Shown in pieces: positions 43,206-51,666 of a stretch of DNA of 64,000 bases; position 1 is the first letter of the stretch, and each line of letters begins with the position of its first letter. The DNA is from Phyllobacterium bourgognense (GTDB lineage Bacteria; Pseudomonadota; Alphaproteobacteria; Rhizobiales; Rhizobiaceae), in NCBI RefSeq assembly GCF_003337575.1, contig NZ_QPJM01000006.1, positions 124,001 through 188,000 on the forward strand. Reading direction: 5' to 3'. Below the pieces are notes generated by a model. The model was not told the origin of the DNA. It saw only the letters and a list, made by a program, of their open reading frames with translations, and ran no database searches. Both the position numbers and the translations under genes were made by a program.

Positions 43206-43229
43206 TAAAATAGACCGTATTGCATTTGG

Positions 43230-43256
43230 GACGCGAACTCTTCAGTTCGCGTCTTT
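43230..43256 (+). terminator. Terminator of eipA
   Basis: Ten-pair stem GACGCGAACT/AGTTCGCGTC with a 4-base loop, followed by TTT. Confidence 0.8.
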
Positions 43257-43318
43257 GCGTTTCAGGGCCCGACTGCTAGTAATTTGTGCCAAGATAGACA
43301 TCCAACAGGACCCTGATC

Positions 43319-44365
43319 GTGATCCAGTCTGCGCTATATTTTGCTTTCGGATTCCTGAGCGCCGTGCTGCTGGCGCTTTTGGTTGCGCCGCCTATCTGGC
43401 GCCGGGCGACACTGCTCACACGCAAGCGTGTCGAGGCAGAGACTCCGCTGACGCTCAACGAGATACAAGCCCAGCGGGATGGCCTGCGCGCCGAACATGC
43501 GATCGCCGAGCGCAAGCTTGAGTTGATGCTGGAAAGCTCCCGCGAAAAAAATGCACTACAGCTGGCCGAACTCGGCGAGAAAGAGCGTCTCGTGCGCAAT
43601 CTTACCTCTGAACTTGCAGCGCGCGATGCGACGATTGCCGAGTTGCGATCTTCATTTGCCGATCGTGAACAGGAATTCGAGAAAGCCGCAGCCATGATCG
43701 TAGGGCATGAGCGATTGATAGAGCAAAAGTCGGCGGAGCTCGAACTCTTGCATCGCCGGGCGTCCAACGTCGCGATGAATGCGGACAGTTTTCAAATCGA
43801 AGTCGCAGCGCAATCGGCCCGGATCGACAACCTTTCGGATGATTTGAGAGAGGCGCGGCAGGATAAGCGCGATAGCGACAACCTGAGACAACGGGCCGAA
43901 GCAGATATCAAGGAAGTGCAACATTCGCTGGCGCAGGAAACCAAGCGAAGCGCCGAGCTTGAGCAACGCTCGAATGCCCTGGTCAGGCAAATTTCCGACA
44001 GCGAGGCCAAGCTTTCGAGACGAGAGAAGGAAATCGAACGGATCAATGAACGTTTGCGCAAGGTGCTCGCCGAAGGGCGCAAGCAGGGATCTTCTGTTGT
44101 GGACACACCGCGCGGCAAGCAGGCACTGGTTCAAGCGCAGGAAACCGAGCGCTTGCGCGAAGAGATGAATACACTTGCAGCACAGGTTGTTGCAATGGTC
44201 GCGCGGCTTGAGGGGCCAACCTCGAAGGTCAACGAACTGCTGGCAAAAGCCGAGAACGAAATGCCTCCGGTGCATGACGAAAACGGCGAAATCATCGTGA
44301 GCCTGGCCGATCGTATTCGGGCTTTGCAGACTCTAGAGACCGGAAAAACGGCTGAAACGCGATAA
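43319..44365 (+). CDS. Membrane-anchored coiled-coil protein
   Basis: 348 residues from a GTG with AGGA about 7 bases upstream. One N-terminal membrane helix (residues 4-26, LYFAFGFLSAVLLALLVAPP), then a long coiled coil from about 45 to 300 (heptad-rich, Glu/Arg/Leu/Ala), with no cysteine and no enzyme motif. It probably sits in the inner membrane with a cytosolic coil, as in some envelope or division scaffolds. I do not recognise a named family. The last 33 bases overlap the convergent rRNA-methylase gene. Confidence 0.8.
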   Translation: MIQSALYFAFGFLSAVLLALLVAPPIWRRATLLTRKRVEAETPLTLNEIQAQRDGLRAEHAIAERKLELMLESSREKNALQLAELGEKERLVRNLTSELAARDATIAELRSSFADREQEFEKAAAMIVGHERLIEQKSAELELLHRRASNVAMNADSFQIEVAAQSARIDNLSDDLREARQDKRDSDNLRQRAEADIKEVQHSLAQETKRSAELEQRSNALVRQISDSEAKLSRREKEIERINERLRKVLAEGRKQGSSVVDTPRGKQALVQAQETERLREEMNTLAAQVVAMVARLEGPTSKVNELLAKAENEMPPVHDENGEIIVSLADRIRALQTLETGKTAETR

Positions 44366-45178
44366 TGCGATGCCTGAAGCTGTCGCAACGTTCAGGCTAT
44401 CGAAGCTCCTGGACATAGGGATTTTCACTGTTTTCAGTTTTTGCAACAGGAAGTTTGGTAAACCGTCGCCTTCTGTGCCCAAGAGCAGCGCAACGCGTCG
44501 CGAGGGCCTTGCGTGGTAGATATCGGTCGTGCCGGCGGGGCTGAGGGCAAAAATGTTGAATCCGGCAGTTTGCAGTTTGGTCACGATGGCTTCGATTGAT
44601 CCTTCCCTGGCGAAGGGGACTTTCAATGCTGCGCCGACTGATACGCGTATGGCCTTGCGGTAAAGTGGATCGCAACTGGTTTCGTCCATTAAAATACAGT
44701 CTGCTTCGAAGGCGGCGGCGTTGCGAAAGATCGATCCCATATTGTCGTGATTTGAAATTCCGCACAAGGCGACTGCCAATGCCTTGTCTGGCATCGTATC
44801 GATCAACGTATCGATGGATAGTGGCGCGTTGCGGCGGCCGACAGCGAGGATGCCGCGGTGCATGGGAAAGCCGGCAATTGCATCCATGATCTCGCGGGAC
44901 ACGCAATAGACCGGTACATCGGGTGGGCAAAGCTTGAGCTGCTCGCTCAGTCCCGCAAGCCGGTTTTCCAGCACGAGGAGCGATTCTACCGCGAAAGCCG
45001 GGTTGGACAACAGGACATTGAGGACAACCTTGCCCTCGGCGATGAACCGGCCGTCGCGACCGACGAGATCACGCTCACGCACATTGCGATAGGCTGAGAG
45101 CCGATCGTCTTCGGGATCGGTGATGCGGGTTACCCGATCTTGCACCCAGTCGCCTTCCTCCGGAACCAGTGTTTTCAC
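44333..45178 (-). CDS. SpoU/TrmH-family RNA 2'-O-methyltransferase
   Basis: 281 residues. An N-terminal substrate domain (RERDLVGRDGRFIAEGKVVL) leads into the SPOUT knot: ALAVALCGISNHDNMGSIFR (motif 1), RRVALLLGTEGDGLPNFLLQ (motif 2) and SRSFDSLNVATASGIALSRF (motif 3). It methylates a ribose in tRNA or rRNA with S-adenosylmethionine; the target cannot be told. Its start overlaps the HugZ-like stop by 4 bases, so the two are coupled. Confidence 0.9.
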   Translation of the reverse strand: MKTLVPEEGDWVQDRVTRITDPEDDRLSAYRNVRERDLVGRDGRFIAEGKVVLNVLLSNPAFAVESLLVLENRLAGLSEQLKLCPPDVPVYCVSREIMDAIAGFPMHRGILAVGRRNAPLSIDTLIDTMPDKALAVALCGISNHDNMGSIFRNAAAFEADCILMDETSCDPLYRKAIRVSVGAALKVPFAREGSIEAIVTKLQTAGFNIFALSPAGTTDIYHARPSRRVALLLGTEGDGLPNFLLQKLKTVKIPMSRSFDSLNVATASGIALSRFSRFSGL

Positions 45179-45945
45179 GACTGCGATGCGAGCCCGCCGC
45201 GAGCCTCGCCAGCCATCCGCACGAGCGTCATGTGCATGTCCTTGGCAGACGTCAGCGGCTCCTTGAAAAAAACACGCAGGACGTCGTCACCATCGGCCAG
45301 ATCGAAGCCATCGGCATCGATGCCTGTCATGCGCCACTTGCCATGGGGTGCCTTGGCATAAAAGCGGGCATAAAGTGCGATCGCATCGGAATGATCTTCG
45401 TTCATATGATCGACTGCGCCCCGTTCCGCCTCGGCGAGTTCCTCGTTGACTGGGCTAAGACTAAGCCAGTCATTTGCTGATAATTGATAGGCCTGACCAA
45501 AGCCGCCATTCAGCTTGGCGCTTGCTGGTTCCAGCCGGAAAAAGCGAAAATCCCCCAGGCCAACATAGAGCTTGGCCTTGGGCAAGTGGGAAAGATAGCG
45601 CCATGCAATGCGGGTGTGTTCCGGCGTATCGCGGGCAATCTCTCGCGCCTTGGCGGTTATCGTCATGCGCGGATGGGCGAGTGGGTCACCTTTGCCCGGG
45701 TCGCCGACCAAAAGCGAGCAACGAGGATCGGCCAGCAGTGCCGGCGTGTGCACGGCGAGGGCCGAAACAAGGATGATGGGCGCGCCGTCATGATCCGTTG
45801 AGACGCCCACGCGCGTCGCAATCGGAGCGCCGGACCGCGGATCGAGCGTCGCAATCACAGCATGCCGCGCGGTACGCATCAACGTACGTGCAAGGCGTAT
45901 TGCATTGTCGTCGATCTCGCGGAGGACGTCCTTCTTTTCGCTCAC
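45175..45945 (-). CDS. HugZ-like FMN/heme split-barrel protein with DUF2470
   Basis: 256 residues. The pyridoxamine-phosphate-oxidase-like barrel (ARHAVIATLDPRSGAPIATR, LLADPRCSLLVGDPGKGDPL, AKLYVGLGDFRFFRLEP) joins a C-terminal DUF2470 domain (VDHMNEDHSDAIALYARFYA). Such proteins include heme-degrading HugZ and plant chloroplast regulators; the His residues for heme binding in HugZ are not certain here. First gene of a pair with the RNA methylase. Confidence 0.85.
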   Translation of the reverse strand: MSEKKDVLREIDDNAIRLARTLMRTARHAVIATLDPRSGAPIATRVGVSTDHDGAPIILVSALAVHTPALLADPRCSLLVGDPGKGDPLAHPRMTITAKAREIARDTPEHTRIAWRYLSHLPKAKLYVGLGDFRFFRLEPASAKLNGGFGQAYQLSANDWLSLSPVNEELAEAERGAVDHMNEDHSDAIALYARFYAKAPHGKWRMTGIDADGFDLADGDDVLRVFFKEPLTSAKDMHMTLVRMAGEARGGLASQS

Positions 45946-46038
45946 GTTTCATCCTTCAAACCGGCCATCATGCCGGTTGATAGTTTGTCACAGGAATTGG
46001 GACAAGCACAGTGCGGACCGGTAGCGAAGGGTTGGGAG

Positions 46039-46230
46039 TCAGGCTGCGATCGCCCGATCGTCGTTAAGGCCGACATCGTTCATGCAATCGGCCAGGAGAT
46101 CGAGATCGACCGGTCCTATCGTGCACAAAACCGGGGCAACATCTTCGACCGGGATTTGTAACGCCATGAGCTCGACAAGCGCAGCCATAACCGATTCGCG
46201 AGTATCGTAGCGGATTGAATGATTGTGCAT
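46039..46230 (-). CDS. Small hypothetical protein
   Basis: 63 residues from an ATG with AAGG 7 bases upstream; the frame continues 11 codons further. Sequence features: YDTRESVMAALVELMALQIP, then VEDVAPVLCTIGPVDLDLLA. No membrane segment, no motif I know. It lies in a quiet stretch between the HugZ-like and SleB genes; a similar small helical type is common in rhizobia, but I cannot assign it. Confidence 0.5.
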   Translation of the reverse strand: MHNHSIRYDTRESVMAALVELMALQIPVEDVAPVLCTIGPVDLDLLADCMNDVGLNDDRAIAA

Positions 46231-46469
46231 AGCGTGCCTTACGAGCTTTGGGCAGATGCACAAAGTTTAGGGCAAATGTGGTAAACAAGTTCTTAATTTT
46301 GCCATTATTGAAATTTTTTTGCTGTCGAAGTGAATAAAATAACTGCATATTTTCAAATGGATGGTAATGTCGTATATCACAATAATCATCACTGCCATTG
46401 TTTGGCCCTAAATCGCATCAATCTGTCAGCAACTTCACCAGCAGGATTAACAGCGATGAGAAATGCTTC

Positions 46470-47414
46470 GTGAACGGCGTCGGTAGGGGAAAACTCCACT
46501 CTGTTATAGGCATTGTTGCGGCGGCCGGTCTTGTCACCGGTTGTACGACGAGCCAGAATTCAGGCAAATTATCCGCCGGTCTGACGACGCATTCGGGTAC
46601 CAAAACTACTTCTTACGCCTATACGCCGAAGGACAAGGAATGCCTTGAACGGGCGATGTTCTTCGAGTCAAACCGCTCGAGCAAGGAGGGCCTGCTCGCG
46701 GTCGGCACCGTGGTGATGAATCGTCTTGACTCAGGCAAATGGGGAAATTCGATCTGCGGCGTGGTTGGCCAGAAAAACCAGTTCGCGCCGGGCGTGCTAT
46801 CGCGGCCCATGCGTTCTGCGGCATTGCCCGACGTGCAAGCGGCAGCGGACGCCGTGCTCAAGGGTGAGCGTAATCCCAAAGTGAAGAACGCGATGTATTT
46901 CCATACCGCGGGTCTTCGGTTCCCTTACAAGAACATGCATTACACTGTCGTCGCGGGCGGCAATGCGTTCTACGAAAAGCGTGACCGTTATCATTCAGCC
47001 GATATAGCTTCGAATGATGCCAGCCGTGCAATTGCCAACGCCTATATTGCCAGCACCAGAATGGCAGGGGGCAACGTGCAGATGGCCAGCGCTGCGTCGG
47101 TCACTACGACGACGTCCACCGCAACTTCAGGTCGTGTTGTGAAGGATACCAGCCAACAGCCGATCGTTGTTGCTCAGGCTGACCTTCCCTTGCCGCCGCA
47201 AATGGCGTTCGCCAGCGACAGGGTAGCAGTGCCAGCCGATCCTCCAGTGCAGGCAATGGAGTACACGGCTCCACAGCCGGTAACGATGCCAGCCGGGACG
47301 GCAGAGGGAACTCTGCAGGCGAGCGCACTAGCCTATGAAGCGCCGACCGCAAAGAAGGTAGACGCGATCGGCCAGATGCTTTTGGCGCAGGATCGACCAA
47401 ACAGCCTCAACTGA
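46470..47414 (+). CDS. SleB-type cell wall hydrolase lipoprotein
   Basis: 314 residues from a GTG that gives a proper lipoprotein signal (IGIVAAAGLVTGC). The Hydrolase_2 (SleB/CwlJ) domain covers about 50-185: DKECLERAMFFESNRSSKEG with the catalytic Glu, LLAVGTVVMNRLDSGKWGNS and KNAMYFHTAGLRFPYKNMHY. A low-complexity Thr/Ala/Pro tail of about 120 residues follows. It would hydrolyse peptidoglycan in the periplasm. Upstream 46231-46469 is AT-rich and may hold the promoter; a TTG at 46398 is the longer start. Confidence 0.85.
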   Translation: MNGVGRGKLHSVIGIVAAAGLVTGCTTSQNSGKLSAGLTTHSGTKTTSYAYTPKDKECLERAMFFESNRSSKEGLLAVGTVVMNRLDSGKWGNSICGVVGQKNQFAPGVLSRPMRSAALPDVQAAADAVLKGERNPKVKNAMYFHTAGLRFPYKNMHYTVVAGGNAFYEKRDRYHSADIASNDASRAIANAYIASTRMAGGNVQMASAASVTTTTSTATSGRVVKDTSQQPIVVAQADLPLPPQMAFASDRVAVPADPPVQAMEYTAPQPVTMPAGTAEGTLQASALAYEAPTAKKVDAIGQMLLAQDRPNSLN

Positions 47415-47434
47415 CCTTATAAATGCTGGGAGAA

Positions 47435-47827
47435 TTATTCGGACACCAGGTAATGGTGAGCCCATTCGCTGTGGGGAACAATTTGTCCTATGGCGTACTG
47501 GAAAGACAATATTGTCATGTGATCGGGCGAGGTCGCGCAGGTGTAGGACAGATGATACCATTCGCCCTTGCTGCGGAAAGCTGCACCGGCTGAACGGATC
47601 TTGTCACCTTGGACCTTCGGCTCTTCAAAGGCATAGGCGACCAGTTCGTCCGCTACCAGTTTGGCGGGATCCTTATGGATGCGCTCCATTGCCTCGAGAT
47701 CACAGCGCTGTTCAAGGCGCGTTTGCGGATCCAGCCGCTTCAGCTCTTCCGCAGCGCCATTATCCATGGCGCGTGCCGGACTAGCCAAAGCGACCGACAT
47801 CAGGAGCATCGCGCTTATTATTCTCAT
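47435..47827 (-). CDS. DUF930 secreted protein
   Basis: 130 residues. A signal peptide to about residue 20 (VALASPARAM) precedes the DUF930 pattern: LDPQTRLEQRCDLEAMERIH, AYAFEEPKVQGDKIRSAGAA and WYHLSYTCATSPDHMTILSF. The two Cys residues probably form a disulfide in the periplasm. Function unknown. It ends 20 bases from the convergent SleB gene. Confidence 0.85.
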   Translation of the reverse strand: MRIISAMLLMSVALASPARAMDNGAAEELKRLDPQTRLEQRCDLEAMERIHKDPAKLVADELVAYAFEEPKVQGDKIRSAGAAFRSKGEWYHLSYTCATSPDHMTILSFQYAIGQIVPHSEWAHHYLVSE

Positions 47828-47961
47828 CGCAGGCGGCTTTCATCGTTTGAACGCGAAGGACGAACCAATGGTTCTGGCCCAGCGCGGTATTGATAAACCA
47901 ACCGGATTGGGACCAAATTATGAAGCCGACAGGCCTGAACACGATGGCAATGGGTTTCCCG

Positions 47962-48622
47962 TCAACTTGACCCTTTCTGCCGTCGATCGCCGTTCGCATC
48001 GATATAGGCATATATGTAGGAAAACGACGGCTGCGCGCGATTGGCAGGTTCAACCAGCCCTGCAACACTACCGAGCGACGCGGCGTAGTTGTTGCAGTTG
48101 TAGCCGAACATGCGCCACATGGGCGGATTGGCAATATCTGCCTGCACTTTGCCAAGCAACTGCTGATACTGATTTTCAGTCAGCGATACGCGATAGGCGA
48201 CGTTTGGCGTGAAAAAGGCAATCGGCATAGCTGGGCGCCAGATCCGCGGGCATCGGGACAATCGCGCCGCCATACACTCCAGCAAGACTGCCTTTTGGGA
48301 AGAGCCCGATATAAAGGCGTGTCACCGGATTGCCTTTGGCGTCCAATCGCCCGAAGACCACGTAGAGATGACCGCTGGGGATGCTAGAGGAGAACCGCTG
48401 GCGGAACTCGATATAGGCGGGATCACCGATTCTTGTACGATTGGCCGTTAGTTTCGCCAGTGCGCCATCAGGATTGCCATGTACCGCGCAACTGTGTTGC
48501 GGCGTTTCAGGCGCGTAGGCCGATACCGCAATCGCACTGGTGGATTGGGGAACTGACTGACAGGCTGTGAGGGCAAGGGCGGCGATGCTGACGATGAATG
48601 ATTTGAGGGATGCTGGAAGCAC
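47962..48622 (-). pseudogene. Frameshifted lipoprotein gene
   Basis: Two minus-strand frames fit together as one protein of about 220 residues. The first (from GTG 48622) has a lipobox (IAALALTAC) and runs to DLAPS, near 48230. The second, one frame over, continues MPIAFFTPNVAYRVSLTENQ, then GYNCNNYAASLGSVAGLVEP. Deleting one T in AGCTATGCCG at about 48229 would restore a single frame. The conserved-looking FGYNCNNYAAS resembles the Asn/Cys motif of DUF4105-like or NlpC-related proteins. Alternatives are a sequencing error or, less likely, programmed frameshifting. Confidence 0.7.
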
Positions 48623-48642
48623 TATTAACTTCTCTCGATGTG

Positions 48643-49233
48643 TCAGTAGATGTAAGGCAGGACACGCCAAGTGCGTGCGCGGTACCGGCTGTATTCCTCT
48701 CCAAATGCTTCCTGCAGCATCGCTTCCTCAGGGCCTATCCGAGAGAAAAACAGATAGCCGAAGCCAACAATGCCAGCGAGACCGGCGATATAGTTAGGAA
48801 GGAGCAACGCCTGGGTCAACGCCATGAGCCAGAACGCCGTATACATCGGGTGGCGGAGATATTTGTAAATGCCGGTGGTGATCAGCTTGTGGTCATGCTT
48901 CAACTGCAGCGATACGGACCACATTTTTCCGAGAGCCTTGTGCGTGAGCCGGAACAGAATCAACGAGCCAATTCCGGAGGCAATACCAAACAGGAAAAGT
49001 ATGGCGCTTGCCGGGTAGGATGCAAAACGCGGCTGACCGGTCATGACGTAGATTGCCGGAATGATACCGAGGCCGGTAAGGGAAACCGCAAGCCTTGCCG
49101 TATCGGCGCCCTTCCGCCGGTCGACAGTGAGGTTCAACTTGCGCGCGCGTCGATCGAATGGCCAGCGCAGCACATACCAGCCAACGACATGAAGGACCCA
49201 CAAGACCTTGCCGGCAGTAACAAGAGAAATCAT
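48643..49233 (-). CDS. Isoprenylcysteine carboxyl methyltransferase-like membrane protein
   Basis: 196 residues, four to five membrane helices. The C-terminal motif set of the ICMT/PEMT superfamily is present: LITTGIYKYLRHPMYTAFWL (SAM contact RHPMY) and ARIGPEEAMLQEAFGEEYSR-type EEA...F...Y (GPEEAMLQEAFGEEYSRYRA). It should use S-adenosylmethionine to methylate a lipid-like or thiol substrate in the inner membrane. Its start overlaps the stop of the upstream membrane hydrolase by 4 bases. Confidence 0.88.
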   Translation of the reverse strand: MISLVTAGKVLWVLHVVGWYVLRWPFDRRARKLNLTVDRRKGADTARLAVSLTGLGIIPAIYVMTGQPRFASYPASAILFLFGIASGIGSLILFRLTHKALGKMWSVSLQLKHDHKLITTGIYKYLRHPMYTAFWLMALTQALLLPNYIAGLAGIVGFGYLFFSRIGPEEAMLQEAFGEEYSRYRARTWRVLPYIY

Positions 49234-50426
49234 GTTGTGGCAGTTCCAGCAATATTGAGGTTCGCCGGGGAGGTTGTGTTCCGATCACAGCGGAGGCCAC
49301 CCAATGCGGCGACGTCGGCGAATTGTTCCGGACCACACAAAATGGCATGCCACGAGTAATGAGTGCGTTTTTCAACGCCGAAAACAAACTGGCGATGTAC
49401 GCGAAAGAAATCCCGTCGAATAGATTTATATGCCGCATCGCAAAGTTGGTTGCGGAAACGCACTCTTACCAGGATGGGCGATTTTCCAGCTTTTATGTTT
49501 AGGTCCCGCACCGGATCAGACTGGTAGAAATTCATTGGGTCCGTCAGCGATTGCACATCGATCCAGACTGTTTTGCTATTTACAACGGTTTCGACACTTT
49601 TGCGCAGCGTGCGAGCGGCAGGGTGCAATGCTACCTTCAACAGGCTGGAGCCGACAGTGAGCAGGCCATACCGGTTGGAGCCTTCGCGGGGAAGGGCGGC
49701 ATCGAGAATCGGAATTGCGCAAACGGCGCCAAGGCTATGAGCTGCAACAACGATTTCCGTGCCGGGCGGTGCACTGCTTATACGGTTGGCTGCATCAGCA
49801 ATGACGCGATCCAGCTTCCGCATCACATCTGGACGTTTGCCCCGCGCCATATCGCGGGCAAACGTCCAGTCATCCATGAGGAGCAGGAAATGGAGTTTCG
49901 AGGCAGCGAGCCAGAACAACAGGATGGCGGTAATCAAGGCTATCGCCGGCGCGATCGGTACGCTGGTCTGGTTGTACGCCATGGCAAGACGCCCGGTGCC
50001 GTAGGTTGCACCCAGGATGACAAAGCAGATCAATAATGGATAAACGAAAAACAGGGCATAGCGCCAACTCGTCGCAACAAACCGGAAGAATGTCCCGGTA
50101 AGGATAAAATCCATTAGGGCGATAATTCCGCTCAGCAACCGCCTTAGGGGATTTCTCGACGCATAGAAAAGGGTGATGTCACCGAGCCCGTAAAGGATGA
50201 AATCCGTATTGGCCGACCAGCCATCGCCCGAAGCCTGCAGACTAAACTCGCCCATTGCGATCCCACCATCGGTCGAGGAAACGTGCAGTGGCTCAGACTG
50301 GGTCAGGGACATGTCGTAAACAGGGGCCGTCTTCGCCGCTTCGCGAGTGAAGCGGCGATGATGCGCCTCAACAGGCATATGCTCAAAACCTGGTAGCAAT
50401 ACGACCAGACGATTGGTAACGGACAT
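49230..50426 (-). CDS. Membrane-embedded serine hydrolase-like protein
   Basis: 398 residues from an ATG with GAAAGG upstream. A short N-terminal cytosolic or hydrolase strand (RLVVLLPGFEHMPVEAHHRR) opens the fold; two to four membrane helices at about 95-185 interrupt it; then EIVVAAHSLGAVCAIPILDA gives the nucleophile elbow (AHSLG) of an alpha/beta hydrolase, with candidate acid and His residues further on. I do not recognise a named family. The insertion of membrane helices in the hydrolase is odd. It is cotranslated with the ICMT-like gene, suggesting they act on the same lipid substrate. Confidence 0.75.
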   Translation of the reverse strand: MSVTNRLVVLLPGFEHMPVEAHHRRFTREAAKTAPVYDMSLTQSEPLHVSSTDGGIAMGEFSLQASGDGWSANTDFILYGLGDITLFYASRNPLRRLLSGIIALMDFILTGTFFRFVATSWRYALFFVYPLLICFVILGATYGTGRLAMAYNQTSVPIAPAIALITAILLFWLAASKLHFLLLMDDWTFARDMARGKRPDVMRKLDRVIADAANRISSAPPGTEIVVAAHSLGAVCAIPILDAALPREGSNRYGLLTVGSSLLKVALHPAARTLRKSVETVVNSKTVWIDVQSLTDPMNFYQSDPVRDLNIKAGKSPILVRVRFRNQLCDAAYKSIRRDFFRVHRQFVFGVEKRTHYSWHAILCGPEQFADVAALGGLRCDRNTTSPANLNIAGTATT

Positions 50427-50570
50427 CTGCAACCTTTCACGGTCGGGTTCAATCGGCGTCAGCGACCCATGACTGCTTGTCGAAAGGATTTTAGATTCCC
50501 GACGTTAACAGAACATCGCCGACACGCAAACGTTGCAACCCACAACTCGATTTATGCGTCAACTTGCCTC

Positions 50571-51332
50571 TCATTTTGGGGCCATCCGGATTGCACCATC
50601 AAGACGGATAGTTTCGCCGTTAAGCATCGGATTTTCGATGATGTGCAGAGCCAGAGCCGCATATTCGTCCGGCTTGCCAAGTCGCGACGGGAAGGGAATG
50701 GAGGCGGCAAGGGAATTCTGAACCTCTTGCGGCATGGCCAGCAGCATAGGCGTTCCGAAGATGCCGGGCGCAATAGCCATGACGCGAATGCCGAAACGCG
50801 CGAGTTCGCGCGCAGCAGGCAGAGTCAGACCGGCTATACCGGCTTTGGAAGACGCATAGGCAGCCTGACCGATCTGGCCGTCAAAAGCGGCGACGGATGC
50901 GGTGGAGATGATAACACCGCGTTCGCCCGTTTCGAGCGGATCGAGCTTTGATGCGGCATTGCTAATAAGCCGAAGCATATTGAACGAACCGATGAGATTG
51001 ACCTCGATCACTCGTCGATAAAGCTCGAGATCGTGCGGGCCGTCACGACCGACGATGCGCCCTGCATTGGCTATACCAGCGCAGTTGACGAGAATACGCG
51101 GGGTGTCAAGTTCGTCGATCACTCGCGCTACGGCCTTCTCGGCGTCATCTGCACTCGACACATTGCAGCTGAGGGCCAAGCCGCCGATCTCATGTGCGAC
51201 GCTCTGCGCGGCGTCAAGATTGATGTCGAAAAGGGCGACTTTCGCACCTTTTGCCGCAAGCGCACGGGCAGTCGCTGCTCCCAAACCTGACCCACCGCCT
51301 GTTACAATCGCTACATGCCCATAGGTGTCCAT
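50571..51332 (-). CDS. Short-chain dehydrogenase, HSD10-like
   Basis: 253 residues. NAD-binding TGGGSGLGAATARAL, LVNCAGIANAGRI, and the catalytic set Ser (STASVAAFDGQ), Tyr-x3-Lys (AAYASSKAGIAG). The stretch IAPGIFGTPMLLAMPQEVQN, SIPFPSRLGKPDEYAALALH and the C-terminal MLNGETIRLDGAIRMAPK are like 3-hydroxyacyl-CoA dehydrogenase type 2. Likely role: beta-oxidation of branched or short acyl chains in the cytosol. It is divergent from the dpp operon and has no partner enzyme beside it. Confidence 0.88.
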   Translation of the reverse strand: MDTYGHVAIVTGGGSGLGAATARALAAKGAKVALFDINLDAAQSVAHEIGGLALSCNVSSADDAEKAVARVIDELDTPRILVNCAGIANAGRIVGRDGPHDLELYRRVIEVNLIGSFNMLRLISNAASKLDPLETGERGVIISTASVAAFDGQIGQAAYASSKAGIAGLTLPAARELARFGIRVMAIAPGIFGTPMLLAMPQEVQNSLAASIPFPSRLGKPDEYAALALHIIENPMLNGETIRLDGAIRMAPK

Positions 51333-51666
51333 AAATCATCTCCGATGCTCGTCCTTGTTTTCTCGCATGGGCGTGACCGGTTTTCCAGCCGTTTTGCCGT
51401 TTTCCGCCGTCAATATCTCCCAATGCAGCGTAAGTATAAGACTCCCAGGACGCTTCATAGTAAAAGCCAGTGGACGGATTTTTAGGGATTTTCACTTTTT
51501 TTTCAGCACAAAGGCAGAGATTCTCCGGAATCCAATATTATCGCCGTTTCGGTGGGTTGACTGCGAATAAATCTGCTTGCATTGCGACATTGCAAAGGCT
51601 TCCATACAAACTTCGTTGTAGGCATGGGGGCCTGCAACACAAAAAAACCTCTGAAGGTGGAAAAAG
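51333..51666. other. Divergent spacer upstream of dppA
   Basis: 334 bases with no gene and no repeat from the families seen elsewhere. A weak hairpin TGTAGGC/GCCTGCA at about 51617-51640 lies just before the dppA ribosome site (GAAGGTGG). No operator could be named. Confidence 0.4.
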
